A stretch of DNA of 64,000 nt from Ricordea florida (lineage: Eukaryota; Cnidaria; Anthozoa; Corallimorpharia; Ricordeidae), in NCBI GenBank assembly GCA_949710005.1, contig OX453282.1:24771718-24835717 (forward strand), read 5' to 3'. Positions 43,052-52,412 of this stretch are shown in pieces; positions within the stretch are counted from its first letter, which is position 1, and every line of letters begins with the position of its first letter. The translations under genes were made by a program, and so were the position numbers. Under the pieces are notes generated by a model. It was not told the DNA's origin, did not search any database, and was given only the letters and a program-made list of their open reading frames with translations.

Positions 43052-43249
43052 TGTAACAACACGCGAGAGACTTTCTTTAGCAAACGACGTTTAATAATAA
43101 TGTAGAGCGGATAGAAAAACAAGTAATACATGTGCTAGGAGTGGCTAGTGAAAAAATCTAAACTATTTCCGGTAATAGATACCGCAGACACGTAAACTAT
43201 TTCGGTCAGCCCTTGTGGTTTCTAGATAAACCACATTAGTTTCGTCACA
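43052..43249 (-). repeat. 5' LTR of Gypsy element
   Basis: 198 bases matching 38641-38837 apart from one inserted A. Confidence 0.95.
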
Positions 43250-43430
43250 ATCAGAAAGAAAAAAAGATTGAAAAAATTAAAATAAAAGTCTTAGAATTAA
43301 TTCTTCTAAAGGTTTTGTGACTCCCATTTATGCTAAACGAGAAATGTTTGGTGTCCAGCCCCCACCGTCATCAAACACTGATCAAAGTTCAGAGCTAAAA
43401 TGGATCAAAAGACCATTGAGAAGCTAACAA
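43250..43430. repeat. Segmental duplication copy 1, block c
   Basis: Continues the homology after the Gypsy insertion and matches about 59763-59935 (for example CAGAGCTAAAATGGAT). Confidence 0.8.
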
Positions 43431-43814
43431 TAAAATGTAATAAACGAACTGCAGCGGAGCATGAAATGAGCCAATTGAAAGCGTTTGTGCATAGTTCAAG
43501 CCAAGTGCAGCACTTTGTCTTCATAAACCTTTTACAATGAAGCTCACCAATGGAGCGAAGAAGTAAGTCGAAACGTAACAAGTCTAAGAATAAGAGAAAA
43601 ATACTGAAATGCGAGTTTGGGATGTTACACCAATCTGGAGCTCTCTGCATCCAGAAAAAATTCGTTACGACAAGGCATTGTCGGGAACCCATCCCCGCCA
43701 ATGTAGAATATTTTCTTGAACAGTTTTTTTATCATTTCGCTCGCAGATACAACACACTCCAAATGCTTGTGAGTCGGCTCACTTCTATTTCTTGTTCCCT
43801 CGCTACCTAAACAT

Positions 43815-44075
43815 TGCCAGTGCTGTTTGGTTCTAACTTTTCTCTTAGTTGCTCAAACCATTTAATATGACACATTTTTTGGGAAGCTACTGCACTGCAC
43901 TTCAGTGGTACTGTTTGCTTTACTTAATTTATAGTGTGGTTCTAACTTTTTTATCTGTCGGTGGATCAAACCATGCAGTGTGACCATTATTTGGAAAGCT
44001 ACTGAACAGTTCTGTACTGTGGTACTGTTTGCTTTACTATACAGTGTGGCTCTATTTTTTATCTGTAGATTAAGT
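43815..44075. repeat. 106-bp tandem repeat, inverse array, about 2.5 copies
   Basis: Contains GTGGTACTGTTTGCTTTACT and GGATCAAACCATGCAGTGTG, the complement of the unit at 26090-26865. Confidence 0.8.
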
Positions 44076-44116
44076 GAGAGCATTTATAGGAGGCAGCACT
44101 TAACTTGAAATTAGGT

Positions 44117-44145
44117 GATTAATAATATACATGAAAAAATTACTC

Positions 44146-44178
<33 letters not shown>

Positions 44179-45310
44179 TGTAACACCAGTGCAAAAAGTG
44201 TAACACCAGTGCAAATTACACATCGACGACTTTTTTTCGACGATGCCATGTGCAAATATTTTTAAACGAACCGCTTTGAGTTCGTTGCGTGATCAACTGA
44301 TCTTCATCAGCCAATCAGTAAATAAAGTGTCAAATCCGCGTCAAATGTTCACTTCCTGTCCGCAATGAGATCTTCCGGCTGTGTTTTCACTAGGCCGATT
44401 AACTAGCTGAACATTTTTCCTAGGTGTTTGTTTACAGACCGACATTAGCTAGTTAAACATAACATCTGTTTTTACTGGGAAATTTTAAGCCACTAATAAC
44501 TCGCAAGATTCAAATTACAAATCCGCACAACTTTAAAAAATGGCGGGAGAGGAAGCGCTTCTAATGAGTTCACTAGTACTGATTCTCGCTATATTTTTGC
44601 GAAAGAGAAGGAGTTTCGTTGAGAGGATGCGATTAATGTCTCAGCAGATGCGGAGGGACTGAGCTTGTCGAGGGTGACGCATGTGGCACAGGAACTTAGA
44701 AGAACTGCTGCTTGACCGTAATGCGGGAATTGATTCCGCATGCCGACGCTGTGAAACAAGTAAGGCCCTGGACGAGGCATCTGAGCATCTAAATTGAAAA
44801 ACGGCGAAAGAATTGGGAAGAGTTTTGCAATTCGTCAGCCATGTTTACAAGCATACGGGGTTTTGTTTCGGAAGAACCCGAGGCGAGCGTCTGGAAAATA
44901 ATTTTGGCAGATTGTTTTGGCAGGTATCTGTCACTACACGCGATTTTATTTGTCGGGACAAGTTAAACCATCTTGCGAGGTAGCATAACTGCGTGAGTCT
45001 CCTGTCGAAAAGGCGAGAAAACCCGTTGTTTTTCCTTGTGAAAACAGTTGGCATTGTTAACTCGCTAAACACTAGACAAAGTGTTTTCACTGTATTTCCG
45101 GACTTTTCTGACTTTAACTAGCTAAAATTGTCCTCGTGAAAACACAACCTCCGACACTTCCTCCAGGCGAATTTTTTCATGTTCATATTATCCTGAGTAA
45201 TCATACGGTTTTTCTCGTTCAATTTGGAATTAATTTTGCACTTGTGAGTTTTTCAAAAAGCTCACTCGTGCAAATTAATTCCAAATTGAATTCGAAACCG
45301 TATGATTACC
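44117..45310. mobile_element. Foldback MITE, ATTAATAATATACATG family, copy 4, split by nested element
   Basis: The left part (44117-44379) and right part (45148-45310) together match the copy at 36477-36940; the break falls within ATCTTCCGG/CACTTCCTCC. Confidence 0.75.
44380..45147. mobile_element. Nested DNA element with TGTGTTTTCAC ends
   Basis: Ends TGTGTTTTCACTAGG and CTCGTGAAAACACA are inverted. An imperfect 8-base duplication (CTTCCGGC / CCTCCGAC) flanks it, suggesting hAT-like insertion. ACTAGCTA-type motifs repeat in both subterminal zones. A short frame from ATG 44540 (MAGEEALLMSSLVLILAIFL) is the only coding-like remnant; no transposase. Confidence 0.7.
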
Positions 45311-46199
45311 TTTACAAAAGGAATCTAACGAATGCAGTTTCTCGGCTTATCAGTTACATCTTAGTAACCATCCCAATAACATGCATTTAACAAAGCTAAA
45401 AAGAAAAAAAGGCAAGTGAAACCAGGGATAAAAACTGGTGGATTTTAGCTGGTAGCGTTTATTCATAAGCTAGAACCGTTAAAAGTAGCACATCTATAAC
45501 TCAGGCACTTAAATCAAACTGAAGAATACTTCGTTTACTAGTTAGTTGCTCGACTTTAACCGTTGGCGGACATGCAAGCTCCAAAAACTTTTGGCTAGAT
45601 TTTGACGTAATCCCTAACTTCATGATGGCACTGCACTGTAGCAAAAAATGCTGAAATTTTCTAGGTTAATACCAGGTGAAAGCATATCTTGTTTTCAAAA
45701 AGTGACCAAAGCAGTACTGTTGCAGAATGCATAACAATAAGACCATACTAAAGTATGGGCTGATCTAGCAATAATCCCATCTTACCTCTTTTACGAACAG
45801 ATCGAGCGTTTTTCCGATGCGTGGTCAACTTAGCGAGATGACCTCCAATTACATACGCCCTCCAGAAGTTTCCACGAAGACCTTTAAGAAAATCGTAATG
45901 GATGAGTCAGTATCTTCTTTGACAAGGTTCTGCTCATTGTGTCGTTGACCAATCATGCGCTGTACAGTGGAAAGCCCCTATACACCTTATTCCAAAATGG
46001 ACCATCATTTAAATATTCTTTTGTTTTTATTCAAATTATCTCTTGATGCCTCGTTCTTACCGGTAAGATAAAATTCAAATTAAAGAATATTTTACCTTGA
46101 AGGAGTCGTCAAGGTCTAATTGAAATAAAAACAAAAGAATATATCAAAGCAGTACTGTTGCAGAATGCATAACAATAAAAGGCGGCCATTTTGGAATAA
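45311..46199. other. Gene-free stretch
   Basis: No gene recognised. The segment ACTGTTGCAGAATGCATAAC occurs at 45718 and again near 46151, and an inverted AAATATTCTTTTGTTTTTATT pair at about 46011 and 46124 suggests a small foldback element. Confidence 0.5.
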
Positions 46200-46737
46200 G
46201 GCATATAACGTACCCCGCTATAAAGAAGACCCCGTTATAACGACCAGAATTTGAAAGCCCGGCAAATATACGGTAAAATGTGTGGAAACGAGCCCCGCCA
46301 TGACGAATCCCGCTATAACGAAATCTCCGCTGAAACGAACAGATCTCGACGGCTCCAACGAACGCACATTTTAGAACATGACGAGGACGTCGACTACAAC
46401 GGAACCAAACAATGGCGTTGATGAACGAAACAATGAAACTGCACGTGCAAAATACAGTCTGGTAGATTAATTTGCCGTCCTCTGCAAAAGGACAACGTGA
46501 AATGACCATTTTTCAAGTTTTGTAGAAGACACGAGCGCACAACGACAAAATTGCCATGAAAAATTTGTAATGAACTGTGAACGGGTTAGGTTGGAAAAAT
46601 GGATGATGTAGCAGCTGTCGTAATGTCTTGTACTATTGGTTCGATACCCAAGCAAAGAACGATAAAGCAAACAAAACAAACAATGTTCCCAGCCCTAAAG
46701 CAATGGAAAAGTTACACATAGAGGTCCATTCAAATAA

Positions 46738-47036
46738 GGGACGGACCATTAGAAAAGTGATGGGAGGGGGGGGTGGGGGTGGGGAATTTTCAGCTTGCAC
46801 GAATTTTTTTTTTCGCTCACTGTTTGTGCAGGAATCCTTTTTTCAGGTGAACCCCTCTGCACGAATTTTTTTTACTACGTGTGAAAAAGTCACAATTGGA
46901 CCTTCCTTCTGCATGAATTTTTTTTTACCTTCTTCTTTGCATGAATTTTTTTTTTGGCATTTTCCCTTGCATGAATTTTTTTTGGTTTTTCCCCACCCCC
47001 CCCCCCCCCCCCATCACTTTTCTAATGGTCCGTCCC
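46738..47036. mobile_element. Harbinger-like MITE, copy 1
   Basis: Ends GGGACGGACCATTAGAAAAG and its complement, TAA on both sides (46735-46737 and 47037-47039), a G-run near the left and a C-run near the right end. The interior is a series of GCA[C/T]GAATTTTTTTT units. A 3-bp TAA duplication and GGG ends fit PIF/Harbinger. Confidence 0.8.
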
Positions 47037-47279
47037 TAAGAGGTTTAGGAGAACTGTTACACTGTTGATCGGTGGTTTGAAAAGTTATGGAAAGAAAATG
47101 AAACAAGCCTGCCTCCATTGGTACAGGAGAAAAACAAATCCATTTTTTCGAACGTGCCGTCCTCCGCGTCGTCATCGTTCTTGCTTAAGCTCCCTTTTAC
47201 CCCGCTATAACGAAAAACGAATGGGTGCCACTTTTCCTCACTTGCAGCTAATAGCTGAATTGCGGAGGAACCAGAGGGT

Positions 47280-47560
47280 GAGATCGGACATCAGCATATG
47301 GAAGGCGCCTCTGGCTGCCATCTCAGTCCATGAATGATCTCACCCCACCCACCCAGACCAATGACAGCACGAGTCAGCTGGACCATGACACCGGGAACAC
47401 ACCCTACTCTTTTCGAACAGTGCCATGGGTTCTTTTACGTCCCACATTTACGAATCAGTTATAAAGAGTTGTGAGACGAGGCCTACGGTTTATCGTCGTT
47501 GTCCGAGAAGGCTAGAAAGTCTAACCATTTGCAGACGTCATTACAAAGGCAGAACATTTT
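47280..47560 (-). mobile_element. SINE fragment, inverse orientation
   Basis: Complement of the body of the SINE at 60211-60593: CGAGGCCTACGGTTTATCGT and AGTCTAACCATTTGCAGACG correspond to its internal region. The tRNA-like head is missing or too decayed to see. Confidence 0.7.
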
Positions 47561-47874
47561 GTCCGGTCGCTCGCGGCAGGTCAGTAGAGACGACAGATTT
47601 GAGCAGAAATCACAGCTTGCTTTATTTCCGTTTTGACAAATACGTGTACACTTACAGTTTACAGTATCAAATGAATAAAAATAAATTTTTTCTAATAATT
47701 ACAGCCGATTGAATATTTGATAATTGTTGTTAATCAACTTACTCCGCTATAACGAACATTTTTGCTGTTCACAAGAAAATTCGTCACAACGGGGTCTTCG
47801 TTATAAGACCCCGTTATAACGAACACTGAATTTCTTCACTTCGTTATTGGTTATATATAGCGGGGTTCAGCAAG

Positions 47875-48015
47875 ATTTCCGCACAGGTCCCTGCTTCATT
47901 ATGCATGCAGCAGATGAATTGTTTAGGGTAATGCACATGTAAGCATTTATCGTTATTGCAGAATGAAACAGTATGGCTACGGAATGCATAATGAAGTAGG
48001 GACCTGTGCGGAAAT
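47875..48015. mobile_element. Small foldback element
   Basis: Inverted ends TTTCCGCACAGGTCCCTGCT and CAGG...complement (TAGGGACCTGTGCGGAAA), about 31 bases with few mismatches, enclosing about 80 bases. Confidence 0.7.
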
Positions 48016-48066
48016 CATTCCCGAGGTTCCACCATGTGAGCATCAGAATTCTTGAGCACTTGCATG

Positions 48067-48204
48067 TATATGTTGTAGTTCAATTTTTTTCCTTGGTTCA
48101 AATTTTATTTTCCATTTTTTTCTGGTATTATAATGTATGGTAATGAGTTTGAAACAAAGGAAAATATAATTTGAACCAAGGAAAAAATTGCACTACAACA
48201 TATA
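48067..48204. mobile_element. Small foldback element
   Basis: ATATGTTGTAGTTCAATTTT...TTGGTTCAAATTTTATTTTCC is inverted at the right end as GGAAAATATAATTTGAACCA...ACTACAACATAT, arms of about 45 bases. Confidence 0.75.
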
Positions 48205-48720
48205 TATTATCTTTGATTCGACGGACTCTTGGACCGCCTTGCATATGTCAGTGTACCATTTTCAGTCAACTCATAAAGTTGAAGGACTTTGGTAGGTGTT
48301 TATATCAGCATACCCGCAACACGCAAATCGTTTTGCTTCGCATGCCTTTCGGCTCTATAGCGTGTTTTCCTCCTTCTTCCTCTTCTTCTGTGATGGTATC
48401 AACAAATAGTTTACAGCCTGGTGTACCTTGGCATCTTTTCTTTAGGAGACTCACAGAGTTACTTTGTTGGGGAATTTAGGCGGTTGTTATGCTGAATTAA
48501 CAAAGTCATTTTAAGGCGATCAACAAAATGGGAAGTCGGCGTTCTTCGAAATGAGTTCGGCGAAAAATAAAAGCATTATTATCGAGCTTCAACAAGAAGA
48601 TTTGTGTGTGACGTAGCAGGCGTGCATATGTTGCACTATAATGCACGCACGTGACGTAGGTCGCGTGCTTGATGGTGTTATACTGCACTCGTCTTGACCA
48701 ATCAGAACTTGCGTTGTATC
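48205..48720. other. Gene-free stretch
   Basis: A TCTTCC run near 48370-48390; otherwise no supported feature. Confidence 0.4.
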
Positions 48721-48724
48721 TATT

Positions 48725-49236
48725 TCATTTTATAATATAGCTACGTTCTTACGCGCGCTCTGATTGGTCAAAAACCCATGTTTTATCAGAGTATAAAACA
48801 TGGAAAAAGCGTGTTTTATTGTTTTTAGCCACATTACCTCTACTCAACAATTCTGTAAGAGACGGCGAAAAACATTTTCTTTGAAGAAATTCATGATGGA
48901 GTTCTCTGCGAAGCAGCAGAAAGTTTAGAAGCTGAGACTAATAAAACAAATGAAGAAGAAGAAACGAAAATAGTCGAGAAGTTGGTATTAAATGGCGTCA
49001 GTTTGTCGATCTGAGTGCTTTGTTGTTTCTACTCGCGGCATGTTAAATCTATATCATAAAGCGAATAAAGAAGCCGAAGTCGTGTATTACACTGTGATTA
49101 AAACACTCCGGGCATTTGAGAACACTCGAGAAATGTAGAAAACACTCGCCTGCGGCTCGTGTTTTCTACATTTCACTCGTGTTCTCAAATGCCCGTCGTG
49201 TTTTATCACAGTGTAATACACGGCTCAGGCTTCTTT
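48725..49236. mobile_element. Foldback MITE with long hairpin
   Basis: The right half is a hairpin (arms about 49065-49145 and 49155-49235) pairing GTGTATTACACTGTGATTAA and GGGCATTTGAGAACACTCG with their complements. The left end carries ATGTTTTATCAGAGTATAAA foldback motifs. Confidence 0.7.
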
Positions 49237-49454
49237 ATTTGTTAATTATAATTAACAATTATTCTCAGAAATCGAGGTGAATAGTGGCAGAGGTAAATAT
49301 TCCTAAAGCCGCTGTTCACCCAGATTGAAGAGAATAATTGTTTTAGTACATACCAATGAAGTGAACGACGCCGACAACGACGCCGACGCCGAGGATAACA
49401 CAACCGGTGAAAAAGCTTAATTGTTGAAGAGTTATTCGTACGACAGAGACTTAA

Positions 49455-49747
49455 GGGACGGACCATTAGAAAAGTGATGGGGGGGGGGGGCGTGGGGAAA
49501 AAACCAAAAAAAAAAATCATGCAAGGGAAAATGCCGAGAAAAAAAAATCATGCAAGGAAGAAGGTAAAAAAAAATTCATGCAGAAGGAAGGTCCAATTGT
49601 GACTTTTTCACAGGTAGTAAAACAAATTCGTGCAGAGGGGTTCACCTGAAAAAAAAAAAAAAATTCCTGCACAAGCAGTGAGCGAAAAAAAAATTCGTGC
49701 AAGCTGAAAATTCCCCAAACCCCGTCACTTTTCTAATGGTCCGTCCC
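49455..49747. mobile_element. Harbinger-like MITE, copy 2 (inverse)
   Basis: Same family as 46738-47036 in the opposite orientation, flanked by TAA at 49452-49454 and 49748-49750. Confidence 0.8.
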
Positions 49748-49750
49748 TAA

Positions 49751-50485
49751 TGGACTTTATTTTGTACGTGCAGTTTCATTGTGTCGTTCCTTGGCGCTAT
49801 TGGTTGGTCCTTGCCTGATTAACGTTTCATCACGGTAGTGTTTTGCTTAATTTCCATCGTAAAACCTCTTCGAAAAAGTTGAAAGCGTGAATCGACAGCA
49901 GCCATATTTCGGTAGCTCGGACGCCATTTTGTTTTTTCCCAAATAAACACTCACTGGCACAAGGATTACCCAGAAGTCCCAGTATTATTCACCTCCTAGG
50001 AAGTGGATAGTGTTGGATATCCCGAAGTAGAGAACCAATCAGATTGCTCAGAATGCCAAGGATGCTATCAGAGTTGGTATATACTAAATAATATTATTAT
50101 AACGGATTGATTTCCCGAATCCTATCTAATAAGTGCATAATATTCTCACTATTGCCAGGTAAACGATCCTGCCTCCCCGATCCTGACAGTTAACGGTTAT
50201 GATTTTGCTAAGTTTATCTAAAGACGAAAAGTAACTTCTAAAACTGTCGTTGCTGGAGATTTCTTGTTGTTTTGTAGAATTTAGGTTATGAAGTAATTTC
50301 ACCAGTCAAACAGTTAATTTGAGCCAATACTGACAAATCGTGTACTTCAAGTACCTGTCTTAAAGAGCAAACATTTACAATTTCCAAACAAAATATTCAT
50401 CAATAAAACATGCCAACAGTTACAGCTGAAATGAAACTTGAAATTACGTGAGTGCGCTGCTGTTTGTTTCTTTTTGGAACCACAG
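49751..50485. other. Gene-free stretch
   Basis: No element ends, RNA gene or coding signal recognised. Confidence 0.4.
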
Positions 50486-50618
50486 TTTCGAAATTCTGAG
50501 CGAGAAGAAACGGATTTTGTAAAGGAGTTTCCACGAAAGATCACAGGAAATAACCATGCCCAAGAAGCTGAAAGCAAACCGCAAATATTCAACTACGGCC
50601 CTGTTGGAGGGAGGAATG
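50486..50618 (+). CDS. Possible exon of an unknown gene
   Basis: A frame between an acceptor (GAACCACAG) and a GT donor encodes FRNSEREETDFVKEFPRK and a polar stretch ending NYGPVGGRN in phase 1. Not recognised. The only support is splice-site context and phase agreement with the next candidate at 50736; it may be chance or a gene relic. Confidence 0.25.
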
Positions 50619-50735
50619 GTATTTCTTTTTACGTTAATAACTTTTATATTTCTGATTTGACACGGCCAATTGAGATGAGGTCAGAAAGATCAAGATACTT
50701 TCACCTTTATTAACTGATGTGCTTCAGACGTGCAG

Positions 50736-50922
50736 TTTTGGATTTAGATCGTTTTGGTGACAGAGATTCAAAGGTGACAGAAGACATGTACCCCGTGATT
50801 TTCAAAAAGTGTTGTTCCAAAGCCGCCGTCGCATCCTCAACATCAACCTGTTTTATCTACAGTTTTCAAATGATGACTTCAACAACCCACTGGCTCGCCC
50901 AATGTTACAGTGTTGCGTCTTG
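50736..50922 (+). CDS. Possible second exon of the same unknown gene
   Basis: After acceptor ACGTGCAG the phase matches the previous candidate and the frame reads VLDLDRFGDRDSKVTEDMYP before becoming cysteine- and serine-rich and stopping at TGA near 50920. DLDRFGDRDSK is EF-hand-like in spacing but incomplete. No homology is claimed. Confidence 0.2.
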
Positions 50923-52094
50923 ACTTGGACATTATGACGGTGTGGATTCTGGTCTTCGAATTCTTGGCAACGTTTCCTCCTACGCTATTACAATTTCCAT
51001 ATTTCCCTAGTTTACAACTCAAGACTTATGGCCTACCGTCATCAGTAATACTTTTAGGGCTTGATGAGCAAGGGCACTCAGCGACTATTTTCGGTAAAAA
51101 TCTGATCAGAAGCAAGGTGAGCTGGAATTTTCGAATATCGAACACACAGGCCTTCGGATTTTCGAACCGTGTATCTTAAAAGATTTTCCTTCCCTAAAAC
51201 ATCATCTAAAAGATTCAGCACAGCAAGGGAATAGTAGTCCCTTAATGTTTCGGAAAGGATATTTTTGCAATTTTGGGCACTTAAAAAGGTCACTTAGCAA
51301 TTTCTCGGCGGCCAGCAAAATGGTTCGTTGGGAAGTTTTTAGAAGGTGCTGTCCAGCTAGCAATTACAGAGGAGATTATTCCCTAAAATTTTTGAACAGT
51401 TCAATTTTCAGCTAAGATATCCAAAGAGACGAAATTCTACTAGGAGCATGCGCACGAAAAAAGAGCAATAAAATGCCAGTATGCGCAGTCTGTTCTACGC
51501 TTGTAGCATGATATTTGGGACATACTTCATGCCAGTATGCCATACAGTCTTCCGCACCACTTTGTGTGATGGGCGCGGGAGACCATAAGGCATATTGGCA
51601 GGAAATATAAACCGATAGTTGTGACCTCTTTTAGAGGAAAGACCTATTATGTCATGAATATCATTGGCCAGTAGAAGGCGCTGTTATATACCTTGGTATT
51701 TCATCACAGCCTATGGACTGAAATAGAATCTCTCTTGGCATTGGCTATTTCGTTCTAATGCGTGTCAGAGTCACAGATATCACGGGGGTCTCAGCCATCT
51801 TGCTGCACACGCTCCCATATGGCGGGCGAAAAGCGAATAAGGGGGAAGGTGCGGTGAAAAGAGATTTCCTTACGTTTTTCCCACATCATCCGAGTACGAT
51901 GTAGCCTATTCCAGCCCCTCAAATGGTTAGAGGTCAAGAATTAGTGCGGGCGAGGAGAAAATAAGCGAAGAAGACAGGGAAATAAGGACATATAAGTATT
52001 TCTTTAAAATGAACAACCCCCTTCAGGTATAGCGTTATGCTACACTTTCCACATAAAGGTGTCTGATGAGAAACTTTGAACTGTTGTTGCAGTA
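50923..52094. other. Gene-free stretch
   Basis: No supported coding region; weak repeated CAGTATGCG/GCCAGTATGC motifs at 51475-51540. Confidence 0.4.
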
Positions 52095-52099
52095 AGACT
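52095..52099. repeat. 5-bp target-site duplication, left copy (BEL/Pao 2)
   Basis: AGACT before TGTTGAGACAG; repeated at 58030-58034. Confidence 0.9.
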
Positions 52100-52365
52100 T
52101 GTTGAGACAGTTCTAGTTGTATTGAGGCGAGCCAGAATGATTGTGTGACGCTTGCGTTATGAAATTAACACTAAGCGGACCTGTCAAAGATAGTTTCTCA
52201 AGTTACTTGTAATTCTAGATATAAATAACCTAAGCGTGAGAAGAACAGACCTTGTGCAATCAGTTTTCGATCGGTGAGCATAAAACGAGGAATTGTGACG
52301 GTGAAAAGGGGAAATAAATTGCGAAGTTTGCGAAGAACGGCCTGCTAACTTTGGCATTCGCAACA
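52100..52365 (+). repeat. 5' LTR of BEL/Pao 2
   Basis: TGTTGAGACAG...TTCGCAACA. A TATAAATA-like box (GATATAAATAACC) near 52217 may be the promoter core. Confidence 0.95.
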
Positions 52366-52412
52366 CAGTGGCACCTCCGACGGGACGTGGAAATCGCTTG
52401 ACCGTAACCGAA

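Larger units (their letters stand above)
38641..43249 (-). mobile_element. Complete Gypsy (Ty3-type) LTR retrotransposon
   Basis: Short LTRs (197 and 198 bases) differ by one A in a homopolymer. Next to the right (5') LTR the - strand reads TGGTGGCAGCGAGTGGAG after one spacer base, a probable primer-binding site, and AGGAGGAAAGA precedes the left (3') LTR as polypurine tract. One uninterrupted polyprotein. Target duplication ATCAG. The paralogous empty site confirms a simple insertion. Confidence 0.95.
46200..47872. mobile_element. pogo/Tigger-like non-autonomous element with CGCTATAACGA motifs, interrupted by others
   Basis: CCCCGCTATAAAGAAGACCC and CCCGTTATAACG near the left end recur inverted at the right end (GACCCCGTTATAACGAACAC, TATATAGCGGGGTTCAG), with further copies at about 46310 and 47200. 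Within it lie a Harbinger-like MITE (46738-47036) and a SINE fragment. Family assignment is by resemblance of end motifs only. Confidence 0.45.

Noticed and set aside
52060..52075. CTGATGAGAAAC as a second hammerhead core
   Set aside because: There is no stem II between CTGATGA and GAAAC, and no stem III partner.
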